Counted from the first letter of the stretch, positions 25,520 through 35,013 are shown. The stretch is 64,000 nucleotides of DNA from Comamonadaceae bacterium CG12_big_fil_rev_8_21_14_0_65_59_15 (GCA_002786915.1 PCUV01000048.1:39697-103696); one strand, 5' to 3'. A program made the numbers and translations. The notes: generated from the sequence alone by a model not told the origin.

Positions 25520-26350
25520 ATGAAGCAAATTGCGGTACTCGTTTTGGGCTTTTTTTGGTTCGTTTCGGTAGCGGCGCAAAGCTTTTCATTTGGCGTACTG
25601 TCGCAGCGCAGTGCCGTGCTCACGGCGCAATACTGGAACCCGATCCTGGCTTACGTTGGCAGCAAATGCGGCGTGACGCTGGAGCTTGTCACAAGAAAAA
25701 CCGCGCAAGACTATTCCGCAGCAGAAGCGCGTGGCGAATTCGATTTTGTCTATAGCAACCACATCCTGGCCCCGAGCCATGCCGCAGCGGCTTACCAGGT
25801 GATGGCACGCATGGCCGGGGCACCCATTTATGGTCAGATCGTGGTGCCACAAGATTCGCCGCTGCGCGGGCTGCGCGAACTGCAAGGCAGGCCAGTCGGA
25901 TTCGCCAACAATAATGCATTCGTCGGCTATATGGCACCGATGGCGGCGCTGATCCAGGCCGGGATGACGGTCAAGCCGGTGTTTGGCGGCAACCAGGAAG
26001 GCATCATGGCGCAACTGCGTGCCGGGGCAATTCCGGCGGCGGGCGTCAATTCAAGGGTGCTCCAGGAATATGCAGCGCGGGAGGGCTTTCAATACCGGGT
26101 GCTGTGGAACTCGCAGCCCTACCTGAACCTGCCAGTGGCCGCTCATCCGCGCGTGCCCGCAACGGTTGTGACTGCGGTGCGGGCGGCCCTGATCGGTATG
26201 GCGGCCGACGCGCCGGGGCAAAAAATCCTTCAGGCCAGCGCCGCCGTCATCAAGCAGAACCCGCCCTGGGGTTTTGTTGCGGCACAGGACGGCGCGTATC
26301 GGAATCAGCGCGAGGTCTATCGCATCATCTGGACGAAGGAGGGGCGGTGA
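25520..26350 (+). CDS. PhnD-like periplasmic substrate-binding protein
   Basis: 276 residues with a signal peptide (MKQIAVLVLGFFWFVSVAAQ). The mature protein follows the phosphate/phosphonate-binding (PhnD, PBP type 2) pattern: SFGVLSQRSAVLTAQYWNPI, then EFDFVYSNHILAPSHAA, LRELQGRPVGFANNNAFVGY, and NQEGIMAQLRAGAIPAAGVN. No ABC transporter is adjacent. Instead its stop overlaps the start of a membrane GGDEF-EAL protein (GTGA), so it most probably acts as the ligand-sensing partner of that protein. The ligand is unknown. Confidence 0.85.
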   Translation: MKQIAVLVLGFFWFVSVAAQSFSFGVLSQRSAVLTAQYWNPILAYVGSKCGVTLELVTRKTAQDYSAAEARGEFDFVYSNHILAPSHAAAAYQVMARMAGAPIYGQIVVPQDSPLRGLRELQGRPVGFANNNAFVGYMAPMAALIQAGMTVKPVFGGNQEGIMAQLRAGAIPAAGVNSRVLQEYAAREGFQYRVLWNSQPYLNLPVAAHPRVPATVVTAVRAALIGMAADAPGQKILQASAAVIKQNPPWGFVAAQDGAYRNQREVYRIIWTKEGR

Positions 26351-29300
26351 GCTTTCACCCGTTGGCGCGCCTGTCACTGGTCGCGCGGTTGATGCTCGGC
26401 GCGGGTTTTGCCATCGTCGTGACGGGTAGCTTGGGGCTCTGGATTTCCACGGGCAAGGACGCTGATTTTGCCAGCGATCAGCTTGAACGCCATCTTGCCG
26501 AAAATGCCGAATCCCTGTTTCCAACCCTGTCCGAATGGGTGGTGATTGGCGATTACGCCAATATCGAGCAGGTACTCCAGCTCTGGGTCAAGCATACCGA
26601 CATTGAGCGCATCACCTGGACCAATGTCGGCGGTCAGACGCTGACGGCCAGTGACAAGGCCAACGCACCCCAGGCGCCCGGCTGGTTTGTGCGCTGGAGC
26701 GGCGTCACGTCGCCGCAGCTCAGCCGCGCCTTGGTGCTGGGCCAACACAACTACGGCCAGGTCACGCTGGTGATGACCGCCACGCCCGCCATTGACCGGC
26801 TGTGGGACCGGTTTCTCAGTCATTTGACCCTGTTGGCGCTGGAGCTGGGGCTGGTCTTGGTCGGCATCCTGCTGATTTTGCGCAACGGATTGCGCCCGTT
26901 GGCCGCGCTCAACCTGGGTGCGCGCGCCCTGGAACGTGGCGAGCTATCGGCCCGCATCCAGCCCCAGGGGAGCCCGGAACTGGTCCGCGTCATCGATGCT
27001 TTCAACCGTATGGCCGAACAACTTCAGGCGGCGCAGGTTGCCATTAGCCAAGAGTCCGAGCGGCTTGCCGTAACGCTGTCTTCGATTGGCGACGGCGTGA
27101 TCGCAACCGACGCCGAAGGCCGGATCGAATTCATGAACCCGGTGGCCGAGGCGCTGACGGGATGGACAGCAGCCGAAGCCGCCAGGCGCTCCATTCGGCA
27201 AGTATTCCCGATCATCAACGAGAGCAGCCGCCAAGAAGCGGACTCCCCGGTGGAGCGGGTGATTCGCGAAGGCACGGTGGTGGGGTTGGCCAACCACACG
27301 CTGCTGATTGCCCGCGACGGCAGCGAACGGCCGATCGCCGATTCCGCCGCCCCAATCCGCCAAAGTGACGGCCACATCACCGGTGCCGTGCTGGTGTTCC
27401 GGGATCAGACGCAGGATCGTCAGACACTGAGCCGACTTAACATGGCTGCCAGCGTGTTTGAAAATTCCCTCAATGGGGTCGCTATTACCGACGCTGAACA
27501 ACGCATCATCGAAATCAACCCGGCCTTTACCCGCATTACCGGCTACAGCCGTGAGGATGTGATCGGACAAACACCGCGCCTGCTGGCGTCCGGACGCCAG
27601 GATGCCGCTTTTTATGCCAGCATGTGGACGGAAATCGTGACCACCGGGCAGTGGCGCGGCGAAATCTGGAATCGGCACAAAGACGGTCACGTTTATCCCG
27701 AGGATCTGTCCATCGTGGCGATCAAGGATCGAGACGACAAGTTAATCCGCTATGTCGGTGTGTTTGGCGATATTTCGCAAATCAAGGCGCAGCAAGAAAA
27801 ATTACAGCACTTGGCGCACTATGACGCGCTAACGGGTCTGCCAAATCGGGCGCTGCTGACCGACCGCATGCGGGTGGCGCTGGCCCAGGCCGAACGTTCC
27901 GGCGAAAGGCTGGCGGTGTGTTACCTTGATCTTGACGGTTTCAAGCTGGTCAACGACACCTGGGGCCATGTCACTGGTGACCGCTTGCTGGAGCAAATTG
28001 CCGAGCGGCTGCGCGGTGCCGTGCGCGGTGGCGACACGGTGGCCCGCATGGGCGGTGACGAGTTCGTCCTGTTGCTGGCAAACCTGGCCGACATTGACGA
28101 ATGTGGTGCCACCTTGCTGCGCGTGTTGCATGACGTGGCCGAGCCCATCACCGTGGAGGGCGCCACGCTGAAAGTCAGTGCCAGCATTGGTGTCACGCTG
28201 TTTCCGGATGACGGCGCGGATGCTGACCGACTGCTGCGCCACGCCGACCAGGCGCTCTACGCGGCCAAGCAAGCGGGACGCAACTGCTACCAACTCTTTG
28301 ATCCCATCCACAACCTGGCTGTCCGCCAGCGCCAGACGCTGCTGGCCAGGCTGGAGACGGCACTGGCGCAGGGTGAATTCTGTCTTTACTACCAGCCCAA
28401 GGTGGATATGCGGGCTGGCACGGTGATCGGTGCTGAGGCGCTGATTCGCTGGCGCGACCCCGAGCGCGGGCTGATTGCGCCGATTGATTTCCTACCGCAA
28501 ATGGAAGGCACGGCGCTTGAAATTGAGGTCGGCGAATGGGTCATCGACAGCGCACTGGCGCAGATGGATGCCTGGCGCGCCGTCGGGCTGAACTTGCCGC
28601 TTGCCGTCAACATTGCGCCGCCGCATCTGGCCCGCATCGACTTTGTCGCACGCCTGCAGAGCCTGCTCCAGCGCCATCCGGATACGCCGCCCAAAGGGCT
28701 TGAACTGGAAGTGCTGGAAAGCGCTGCGCTGAACGACATCAACCATGTCTCCAAGCTGATCGAGGCCTGTCAGCGCATTGGCGTTGACTTCGCGCTGGAC
28801 GACTTTGGCACCGGCTATTCGTCGCTGACGTATCTCAAGCGCCTGCCAGCGCAACTGATCAAGATCGACCAATCGTTCGTGCGCGACATCCTGGTTGACG
28901 TTGAAGACCTGGCCATCGTTGAGGGCGTTATCGGTCTGGCCGAGGCGTTTCACATCAACGTCATCGCAGAAGGCATTGAAAGCGTCGAACAGGGCCTGGC
29001 ACTGCTCCATCTGGGCTGTTCCCTGGGCCAGGGCTACGTCATTGCGCGGCCGATGCCGGCCTCTGAGATGGTTGGCTGGGTCGCCGCCTGGCGCCAACAT
29101 CCGCTGTGGCAGCAGGCCTACGTCTCATGGTCGCGTGACGATGCCGTGTTGCTTGGCGCCGAACTGGACCACCGTCTCTGGATCGATCAATTGCAAGCCT
29201 GTCTTGACGCTGGCAAAGCGGGCGCTGTCAAACTGCCGACGATGGACTTCCATCTGTGCCGTTTTGGGCGCTGGTATCACGGCCCTGGTCAGGTGCGTTA

Positions 29301-29505
29301 CGGCAGCATCTGCGAATACCAGGAGCTCAATGCGCTGCACCAGCGAATACACGCCGTGGGCAACGAAATCGGCACCCTTTGCAACGCCGGGCAGCATGGC
29401 CAGGCAAGCGTTTGCATGACCGAACTGACGGCCCTACGGGACCAGTTTGTGGCGCAATTGCATGTTCTGGCCGAGGTCATCAAGGCCGGAGCCACGGTCA
29501 GGTGA
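26347..29505 (+). CDS. Membrane HAMP-PAS-PAS-GGDEF-EAL-CZB c-di-GMP signalling protein
   Basis: 1,052 residues starting at GTG 26347, which overlaps the upstream stop (GTGA). Order: membrane helix (about 10-35), periplasmic region (about 36-155), second helix LLALELGLVLVGILLIL (about 160), HAMP (about 178-232), PAS (about 238-355), PAS with YSREDVIGQTPRLLASG (about 368-478), GGDEF (about 488-652) with intact MGGDEF near 567 and an RGGD inhibitory-site motif five residues before it, EAL (about 660-915) with GAEALIRW and DDFGTGYSSLTYLKRLPAQL, and a C-terminal chemoreceptor zinc-binding domain (DFHLCRFGRWYHG, about 967). Both catalytic signatures are intact, so it may make and degrade c-di-GMP, switched by the PhnD-like partner, PAS ligands and zinc. 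Confidence 0.92.
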   Translation: MSFHPLARLSLVARLMLGAGFAIVVTGSLGLWISTGKDADFASDQLERHLAENAESLFPTLSEWVVIGDYANIEQVLQLWVKHTDIERITWTNVGGQTLTASDKANAPQAPGWFVRWSGVTSPQLSRALVLGQHNYGQVTLVMTATPAIDRLWDRFLSHLTLLALELGLVLVGILLILRNGLRPLAALNLGARALERGELSARIQPQGSPELVRVIDAFNRMAEQLQAAQVAISQESERLAVTLSSIGDGVIATDAEGRIEFMNPVAEALTGWTAAEAARRSIRQVFPIINESSRQEADSPVERVIREGTVVGLANHTLLIARDGSERPIADSAAPIRQSDGHITGAVLVFRDQTQDRQTLSRLNMAASVFENSLNGVAITDAEQRIIEINPAFTRITGYSREDVIGQTPRLLASGRQDAAFYASMWTEIVTTGQWRGEIWNRHKDGHVYPEDLSIVAIKDRDDKLIRYVGVFGDISQIKAQQEKLQHLAHYDALTGLPNRALLTDRMRVALAQAERSGERLAVCYLDLDGFKLVNDTWGHVTGDRLLEQIAERLRGAVRGGDTVARMGGDEFVLLLANLADIDECGATLLRVLHDVAEPITVEGATLKVSASIGVTLFPDDGADADRLLRHADQALYAAKQAGRNCYQLFDPIHNLAVRQRQTLLARLETALAQGEFCLYYQPKVDMRAGTVIGAEALIRWRDPERGLIAPIDFLPQMEGTALEIEVGEWVIDSALAQMDAWRAVGLNLPLAVNIAPPHLARIDFVARLQSLLQRHPDTPPKGLELEVLESAALNDINHVSKLIEACQRIGVDFALDDFGTGYSSLTYLKRLPAQLIKIDQSFVRDILVDVEDLAIVEGVIGLAEAFHINVIAEGIESVEQGLALLHLGCSLGQGYVIARPMPASEMVGWVAAWRQHPLWQQAYVSWSRDDAVLLGAELDHRLWIDQLQACLDAGKAGAVKLPTMDFHLCRFGRWYHGPGQVRYGSICEYQELNALHQRIHAVGNEIGTLCNAGQHGQASVCMTELTALRDQFVAQLHVLAEVIKAGATVR

Positions 29506-29557
29506 TACTGATCCAAAGGTAGGGTCACCGCTCAAACCGGGTCTGATTCTTATCTTT

Positions 29558-29630
29558 GCCCTAAGCCGGACGAGTCGGAATCGATGGCCCCGGTTTTGCT
29601 CCCTCGCTGGGGGCTGGGGGTGGGTGTTAG
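29558..29630. repeat. Dispersed repeat, CCTAAGCCGGACGAG family, copy 1
   Basis: CCTAAGCCGGACGAG...GAA.CG ... TTGCTCCCTCGCTGGGGGCT GGGGGTGGG...TTAG. The same sequence with short indels is inside yejF at 60512-60595. It lies between the c-di-GMP gene and the MOSC gene. Confidence 0.7.
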
Positions 29631-29666
29631 CTGTTTTGGATCCATGTTTGTTAAAGGAGTTTCCCC

Positions 29667-30245
29667 GTGCCCCAGTTGCTCAGCGTTCAATCAGCCCGTG
29701 CGCGGCGCGTCGTCATCCATGGCCGGGCTGTTCTGACAGCGATCCACAAGCAGCCTGTTGATAGCCCGGTGGCCGTGCAGTGGCTGGGGCTGGTGGGCGA
29801 CGAGCAGGCTGACTTGTCGGTACACGGCGGGCTGGACAAGGCGGTGTACGCGTATCCGTCCGAGCATTACCCGTTCTGGCAGGCGCAGCGCGCTGCGACA
29901 GGCTTGACCGACATCGACAACGCGCTGCCGTGGGGTAGTCTGGGTGAAAACCTCACGTTGGCGGGGTTGCTGGAGGGTGATGTGTGGGTGGGCGACGTGC
30001 TGCGCTTTGCCCATTGCGCGCTGCGCGTGACGCAGCCGCGTGAGCCCTGCTACAAGTTCAATGCCGCCATGGGGTTCAATACGGCGGGCAAACTGATGGC
30101 GCAACAGGGTTGCTGTGGGTTTTATCTGGCGGTGGATGAACCCGGCGCGCTCCAGGCGGGTGAAGCGTTTGAACTGGTGGCGGGGCCGCGCCGCCTGGGC
30201 ATCCCGGAGATGTTTGGCGCCAAGATGGCCAAACACCTGCGCTGA
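29667..30245 (+). CDS. yiiM: MOSC-domain protein, YiiM-like
   Basis: 192 residues from GTG 29667, with AAAGGAG 10 bp upstream. MOSC-domain motifs: GLVGDEQADLSVHGGLDKAV, SEHYPFWQ, PWGSLGENLTLAGLLEGDV, and the conserved Cys in TQPREPCYKFNA (about 130). MOSC proteins bind molybdenum cofactor or sulfur; YiiM of E. coli reduces N-hydroxylated bases such as 6-N-hydroxylaminopurine. The first 35 bp of the gene occur again at 25362, before the c-di-GMP unit. Confidence 0.85.
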   Translation: MPQLLSVQSARARRVVIHGRAVLTAIHKQPVDSPVAVQWLGLVGDEQADLSVHGGLDKAVYAYPSEHYPFWQAQRAATGLTDIDNALPWGSLGENLTLAGLLEGDVWVGDVLRFAHCALRVTQPREPCYKFNAAMGFNTAGKLMAQQGCCGFYLAVDEPGALQAGEAFELVAGPRRLGIPEMFGAKMAKHLR

Positions 30246-30254
30246 TTTTTATCT

Positions 30255-30303
30255 AAAAAAATAGCTGTTCAGGCACAGCAGACGAGCGCTAGAGGCATGT
30301 TTT
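30255..30303. repeat. Dispersed Comamonadaceae-type palindrome, copy D
   Basis: AAAAAAATAGCTGTTCAGGC - spacer - GACGAGCGCTAGAGGCATGTTTTG, between the convergent MOSC and acyltransferase genes. Clear match to copy A in reverse orientation; its last bases are the 3' end of the acyltransferase gene. Confidence 0.75.
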
Positions 30304-31194
30304 GTTCTTCAGTGTGGCGGCCATCAGGGCATCTTTTTCGGCCCACAGTTGGTTTACCCATTGCTGGCAGGTGTGGCGCAGCGCCTGTTCGGCGGTTTGT
30401 CCGGGTGCTGCCGTTGCCTGGGGCACCGGGCGCGTGGTGGCCAGCACCACCACCTGGCGCACCTTGCCCTGCAAAAAGTGCATGAAGGTGGGGGCACCCC
30501 CGGGGTAAACGATGGTCACGTCCAGTACGGCACCAAACTTTTCGCCCATGGCGTCCAGCGCCAGCGTCACGCCACCGGCCTTGGGCTTGAGCAAATGCCG
30601 GTAGGGGGATTGCTGGCGCGCCTGTTTGGCCGGGGTGAAGCGCGTGCCCTCCAGAAAATTCATCACGCTGGTGGGCACCAGCGCGTATTTTTCGCAGGCG
30701 GCGCGGGTGGTGGCCGCGTCTTTGCCGCGCTCTTCGGGGTGCTGCTGCAGATACGCTTCGCTGCGTCGGCGCATAAACGGAAACTCCAGCGCCCACCAGG
30801 CCAGCCCCATGATGGGGACCCAGATCAACTCTTTTTTCAGAAAGAATTTCAGCAGCGGAATGCGCCGGTTCAGCACATGTTGCAGCACCAGAATATCGAC
30901 CCAGCTCTGGTGGTTGCACACCACCAGATACCACTGGCGCGGACTTAAATCTTGCAAACCAGTCACATCCCAGTCGAGTTTTTGTGTCAGGCGCATCCAG
31001 CCGCTGTTGCCGGCGATCCAGGCCTCGGCAATGCGCAGCAGCAGCGGATCGATCAGCAGGCGCACGCGCTTAAAGGGCAACAGCAATTTGAACAGTGAAA
31101 ACGCCAGCAAGATCGGTACCCAGAGCAGGATATTGAGCAGCATCAGTGCGCTGGCCAGTAGCGCCAGCAGCGGAGCAGGTAAAAATGAAAGCAT
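30289..31194 (-). CDS. PlsC-like 1-acyl-glycerol-3-phosphate acyltransferase family protein
   Basis: 301 residues from ATG 31194 (MLSFLPAPLLALLASALMLL); an in-frame upstream start at 31239 is less likely. An N-terminal membrane helix precedes the acyltransferase motifs NHQSWVDILVLQ (HX4D, about 95), the FFLKKELIWVPIMGLAW block and NFLEGTRFTPAKQ (about 180). This is the YihG/PlsC-like group, which acylates lysophosphatidic acid or related lipids at the inner membrane. Its 3' end overlaps repeat copy D. Confidence 0.87.
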   Translation of the reverse strand: MLSFLPAPLLALLASALMLLNILLWVPILLAFSLFKLLLPFKRVRLLIDPLLLRIAEAWIAGNSGWMRLTQKLDWDVTGLQDLSPRQWYLVVCNHQSWVDILVLQHVLNRRIPLLKFFLKKELIWVPIMGLAWWALEFPFMRRRSEAYLQQHPEERGKDAATTRAACEKYALVPTSVMNFLEGTRFTPAKQARQQSPYRHLLKPKAGGVTLALDAMGEKFGAVLDVTIVYPGGAPTFMHFLQGKVRQVVVLATTRPVPQATAAPGQTAEQALRHTCQQWVNQLWAEKDALMAATLKNKTCL

Positions 31195-31247
31195 GGTCGA
31201 ATTGAGCTGTTGTAGCCGCTTTGTAACACCGGCGGGCATTTTCGGGG

Positions 31248-32369
31248 ATGATTCAACCCATGACTGATATTTCTAATGCACGTTCTGAGGTGTTGCGCGT
31301 GGCTCTGATTGGCTACGGCAGCGCCGCCAAGGTGTTCCATGCGCCGTTGATGTCGGGCGTGCCGGGGCTGCAAGTAGCCTGCATCGCGTCCAGCCGGGCC
31401 GATGCGGTACGGCAAGACTGGCCTGGTGTACGTGTTGCCCCCACTGCGGATGACGCTTTCGCCGACCCGTCGATCGACCTGGTGGTGCTAGCCACGCCCA
31501 ACGACAGCCACTACCCGCTGGCGCTGGCTGCCCTACAGACCGGCAAACATGTGCTGGTGGACAAGCCTTGCACCGTAACGCTGGCGCAGACCGAGCATTT
31601 GCTGGACGTCGCCCGGCAACAAGGCCGGGTGCTGACGGTATTTCAGAACCGGCGTTTTGACGCCGACTTTCTGGCGCTGCAGCAAGTGCTGGCCAGTGGT
31701 CAACTGGGGCGCGTGGTGGAAGTGAACTCGCACTTTGACCGCTATCGTCCGATGGTGCCCACGCGCTGGCGCGAGCAAGACCAGCCAGGCTCCGGGTTGT
31801 GGATGGATTTGGGCCCGCATCTGGTGGATCAGGCGCTGGCGCTGTGGGGCCGACCCGACGCCATCAGTCTGGATCTGGCCTGCGTGCGTGACGGCGCGCA
31901 GGTCAACGACTGGTTTCATGCGGTGCTGCGCTATGACAGCGCGCACGGCGGGCTGCGTGTGGTGTTGCACGCCAGTACGCTGGTGGCAGAACTCGGGCCG
32001 CGTTGGGCGGTGCACGGCACGCGCGGCAGTTTCACCCAATTTGGGCTGGATGGGCAAGAGGATGCGCTCAAGGCGGGCGCACGGCCACAGCTAGACCAGA
32101 TGGACGGCTGGGGGGGCGAGGAGGCGCAGCCGGGCGAGCTGGTGCACATGACCCAGGTGCCCGGGGTGCCAGCGCCGGTATCGGTGCGCTGCGCTGCACC
32201 CTGTCCGTCGGGCAATTATTTGGCCTTTTACGCCAACCTGCGCGACCATCTGCGCGGGGGTGCACCGCTTTGGGTGACGGCCGACCAGGTGCGCGCTGTC
32301 ATGCAAATGCTGGAGTTCGGACTGCACAGCGCGCAGCGTCAGCAGCTGGTGTGGTTGCCCAAGGGCTGA
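31248..32369 (+). CDS. Gfo/Idh/MocA family NAD(P)-dependent oxidoreductase
   Basis: 373 residues. Rossmann motif RVALIGYGSAAKVFHAPLM near residue 17, VVLATPNDSHYPLALAALQT (about 80), the catalytic lysine in VLVDKPCTVTL (about 105) and GSGLWMDLGPHLVDQAL (about 180). It resembles the YdgJ/scyllo-inositol dehydrogenase-type members that act on sugars or inositols; the substrate is not clear from sequence. Divergent from the acyltransferase gene with 53 bp between. A second in-frame ATG at 31260 (MTDISNARSEVLR) could be the real start. Confidence 0.87.
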   Translation: MIQPMTDISNARSEVLRVALIGYGSAAKVFHAPLMSGVPGLQVACIASSRADAVRQDWPGVRVAPTADDAFADPSIDLVVLATPNDSHYPLALAALQTGKHVLVDKPCTVTLAQTEHLLDVARQQGRVLTVFQNRRFDADFLALQQVLASGQLGRVVEVNSHFDRYRPMVPTRWREQDQPGSGLWMDLGPHLVDQALALWGRPDAISLDLACVRDGAQVNDWFHAVLRYDSAHGGLRVVLHASTLVAELGPRWAVHGTRGSFTQFGLDGQEDALKAGARPQLDQMDGWGGEEAQPGELVHMTQVPGVPAPVSVRCAAPCPSGNYLAFYANLRDHLRGGAPLWVTADQVRAVMQMLEFGLHSAQRQQLVWLPKG

Positions 32370-32393
32370 AGATGTCTCTACCCTAAGCTCCAC

Positions 32394-33323
32394 TCAAATG
32401 TCTTCCAGCAAAGGGTAGGGCGGTGGTGACAACGCGAGCAGCGGGCCATCGGCCGCTTTCAGGCGCACGCCGCCAGCTTCAAACGCGCTGATCTGCATGG
32501 AGATGATGGCGTCAAAGCCGCCGCCTGGTGCCGCCGCCGCCTGTGCCACCATGCCACAGGGCTGGTCACCGTCGGCGGGCAAATAAACCTCGTCGCCTGC
32601 TTGCAGCGGTGCTTCAGCGTGCGCCAGGTAGGCCCTGCGCTTTAACGTGCCCCGGAACTGGCTGCGCGCTACTACCTCTTGCCCGGGGTAGCAGCCTTTT
32701 TTGAAATTGACGCCACCCACAGATTCGTGGTTCAGCATTTGTGGCACGAATGCCTCAAAGACAGGTTGCGTCACGGTGGCAACGCCGCTGCGCACCTCGC
32801 CCCAGGCCCAATGCGTCAGTGCCAGGGGCGTGCCAGCCGGTTCCGGATGGGCTGACGGCGCCACCCAGAGCGCGCGCGCCACGCCATCTGCCGGGTACAG
32901 CATCACCATGGATACATCATCAAAATCGACCTTAACCCAGGAATTTAAAGTGCTGTCAGCTCTGTTATCTGTAGCGCTTTCAATGGCCGAACCCGTCAGA
33001 CCATAGATCGAAAAGGCGTCGCTGGCGTCGCTCAAATCCACCTTGGCGCGCAGCACAAACATCTTCAGGCGTTTGAGGGTAGCGGCCAGAATGTCCTGGC
33101 TGCATACCAGTAGCAGGTCGGTTGGGCTGCGTTTGAAACCGACAAAGCTGGCTTGCAGCCGCCCTTTGGCGTTGCAAAAGCCGGCCAGCCGGGCTTGCGA
33201 CAGACCCAGTAAGGAAAAGTCGTTGGTGAATTGGTTGTGCAGAAATTTGGCGGCGTCGTCGCCCTGTGCACGAATTAGCCCCAAATGTGTCAGCCGGGCT
33301 ACGCCGTTGTGAAGTTTTTCCAT
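32394..33323 (-). CDS. ygfZ: tRNA-modifying/folate-binding protein YgfZ
   Basis: 309 residues, similar to E. coli YgfZ (326). Diagnostic motif KKGCYPGQEVVARSQFRGTL near residue 210, with the conserved Cys; the N-terminus LTHLGLIRAQGDDAAKFLHN matches the GcvT-like fold. YgfZ is a folate-dependent protein supporting Fe-S cluster enzymes such as MiaB. It is divergent from mltG with 47 bp between. A segment SAIESATDNRADSTLN (about 110-130) coincides with a possible copy of the dispersed repeat (32941-32987). Confidence 0.93.
   Translation of the reverse strand: MEKLHNGVARLTHLGLIRAQGDDAAKFLHNQFTNDFSLLGLSQARLAGFCNAKGRLQASFVGFKRSPTDLLLVCSQDILAATLKRLKMFVLRAKVDLSDASDAFSIYGLTGSAIESATDNRADSTLNSWVKVDFDDVSMVMLYPADGVARALWVAPSAHPEPAGTPLALTHWAWGEVRSGVATVTQPVFEAFVPQMLNHESVGGVNFKKGCYPGQEVVARSQFRGTLKRRAYLAHAEAPLQAGDEVYLPADGDQPCGMVAQAAAAPGGGFDAIISMQISAFEAGGVRLKAADGPLLALSPPPYPLLEDI
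32941..32987. repeat. Possible dispersed palindrome, copy E (inside ygfZ)
   Basis: On the minus strand: AAAGCGCTACAGATAACAG then AGCTGACAGCACTTTAAA. It keeps the GCGCT ... GCTGACAGC ... AAA order of copy H but is degenerate. Confidence 0.4.
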
Positions 33324-33370
33324 GGCCGCGATTATGATCTGCGGCTAATTTTTGCAAAGGCGGCAGGGTT

Positions 33371-34354
33371 GTGCGACGACTGATCGGGTTCATGGTAGCG
33401 GTGTCTTTGGCGTCGGCAAGTGCGGCCTTTTGGTGGGCGCAGCAGCCGATGGAGCTGGGGGGGCGTGTGGCTGATCTGTCCATCGAACCGGGCACCACAG
33501 CGCGCGGGGTGGCGCAGCTTGTTGTTAACGCGGGTGTGCAGACGTCACCCCAGTTGCTGTACTGGTGGTTTCGCCTGTCTGGGCAGGCGCGCCAGATCAA
33601 GGCCGGCAGCTATGAGCTGGAAGGGTCCGTGACACCTTACAGCTTGCTGACCAAGCTGGTGCGCGGTGACGAGGCGTTGCGCGCAGTCACGCTGGTGGAG
33701 GGTTTTACCTTCAAACAAGTTCTGCAATCGCTTCAAAAAGAAGAGCTGTTAACGCATGACACGCAGGGGCTTGAGCCCTATTTAATCATGCAAAAATTGG
33801 GCCGTCCGGGGCTACACCCGGAAGGGCGCTTTTACCCCGACACCTATGCCTACACCAAGGGCAGCAGTGACCTGGCCTTGCTGGCGCGCGCGTCGCGTGC
33901 CATGGATCATCACCTGCAAGCGGCCTGGCAACTGCGCGCGGCCAATTCGCCCCTGAAAACGCCCGACGACTTGCTCACACTGGCCAGCATTGTTGAAAAA
34001 GAAACCGGCCGCGCCAGCGACCGTCCGCTGGTAGCGGCGGTGTTCAGCAACCGCTTGCGCCTGGGCATGCTGCTGCAAACTGACCCCACGGTGATTTACG
34101 GCCTGGGTGACAAATTTGACGGCAATCTGCGCCGGCACGACTTGCTGGCCGACACGCCGTGGAACACCTACACCCGCGCCGGGCTACCTCCCACACCAAT
34201 CGCCATGCCGGGCAAGGCGTCGCTGCGGGCTGCGGCGCAGCCGGCCACCAGCCGGGCGCTGTATTTTGTGGCGCGTGGTGACGGCAGCAGCCAGTTCAGC
34301 GAGACGCTGGACGCGCACAATCGGGCGGTCAACCAGTTTCAGCGCAAGCAATAA
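33371..34354 (+). CDS. mltG: Endolytic murein transglycosylase MltG
   Basis: 327 residues, a normal length; starts at GTG 33371 with GGCAGGG upstream. One N-terminal membrane helix ([19 protein letters not shown]), LysM-like region, then the YceG catalytic domain with [14 protein letters not shown] (about 150) and the catalytic Glu in [14 protein letters not shown] (about 208), followed by [12 protein letters not shown] and [13 protein letters not shown]. MltG cleaves nascent glycan strands and so helps set glycan length at the inner membrane. First gene of mltG-tmk-holB-(pilZ remnant)-tatD. Confidence 0.95.
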   Translation: MRRLIGFMVAVSLASASAAFWWAQQPMELGGRVADLSIEPGTTARGVAQLVVNAGVQTSPQLLYWWFRLSGQARQIKAGSYELEGSVTPYSLLTKLVRGDEALRAVTLVEGFTFKQVLQSLQKEELLTHDTQGLEPYLIMQKLGRPGLHPEGRFYPDTYAYTKGSSDLALLARASRAMDHHLQAAWQLRAANSPLKTPDDLLTLASIVEKETGRASDRPLVAAVFSNRLRLGMLLQTDPTVIYGLGDKFDGNLRRHDLLADTPWNTYTRAGLPPTPIAMPGKASLRAAAQPATSRALYFVARGDGSSQFSETLDAHNRAVNQFQRKQ

Positions 34355-34365
34355 ACCAGTTACCT

Positions 34366-35013
34366 ATGGCAATTCAAGGACTTTTCATCAGTTTTGAAGG
34401 CATCGACGGGGCCGGCAAATCGACCCACATCGACGCTCTGGCACGCGCCTTTGAAGCGCAGGGCAGGGTGGTGACGACGACCCGCGAGCCGGGTGGCACG
34501 CTGCTGGCAGAAAAACTGCGCGCCATGATTTTGGGCGACGCCATGGACGCCATGACCGAAGCGCTGCTGGTGTTTGCCGCGCGGCGCGACCATTTGCAGC
34601 AGGTGATTGAGCCCGCCTTGGCGCGCGCTGAGGTGGTGTTGTGCGACCGCTTTACCGACGCCACCTTTGCCTACCAGGGATCGGGGCGCGGTTTTGACCT
34701 GAAAACGCTCTTGTTTCTGGAGCGCTTGGTGCAGACACAGCAAGGGCCAGCGGGTGATTTTGTTCGCAACCCAGATTTGACGGTCTGGTTTGACCTGGCG
34801 CCCGACATTGCTGCCCAACGGCTGGCCGGTACGCGCGTGCCGGATAAGTTTGAAGCGCAACCGGCGGCTTTTTTCCAGCGTGTCAGTGACGGCTACCTAC
34901 AGCGCATGCAGGCCGCCCCCAACCGGTTTGCGCGCATCAACGCTGACCAGCCCCGCGAATCGGTCTGGCGTGATGTGCTCGCGGCATTTCAGCGCCAAGG
35001 CTGGCTGGCATGA
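34366..35013 (+). CDS. tmk: Thymidylate kinase
   Basis: 215 residues. P-loop [20 protein letters not shown] (about 9), the TREPGG motif (about 40) and [16 protein letters not shown] with the catalytic Asp-Arg (about 93). It phosphorylates dTMP to dTDP for DNA synthesis. 11 bp downstream of mltG; its stop overlaps the holB start by four bases. Confidence 0.97.
   Translation: MAIQGLFISFEGIDGAGKSTHIDALARAFEAQGRVVTTTREPGGTLLAEKLRAMILGDAMDAMTEALLVFAARRDHLQQVIEPALARAEVVLCDRFTDATFAYQGSGRGFDLKTLLFLERLVQTQQGPAGDFVRNPDLTVWFDLAPDIAAQRLAGTRVPDKFEAQPAAFFQRVSDGYLQRMQAAPNRFARINADQPRESVWRDVLAAFQRQGWLA

Noticed and set aside
33732..33784. A further copy of the dispersed palindrome inside mltG (AGAGCTGTTAACGCAT ... 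GGGGCTTGAGCCCTATTT)
   Set aside because: The encoded HDTQGL...LGRPG stretch looks like what MltG proteins normally have at this point, so the resemblance is probably chance.
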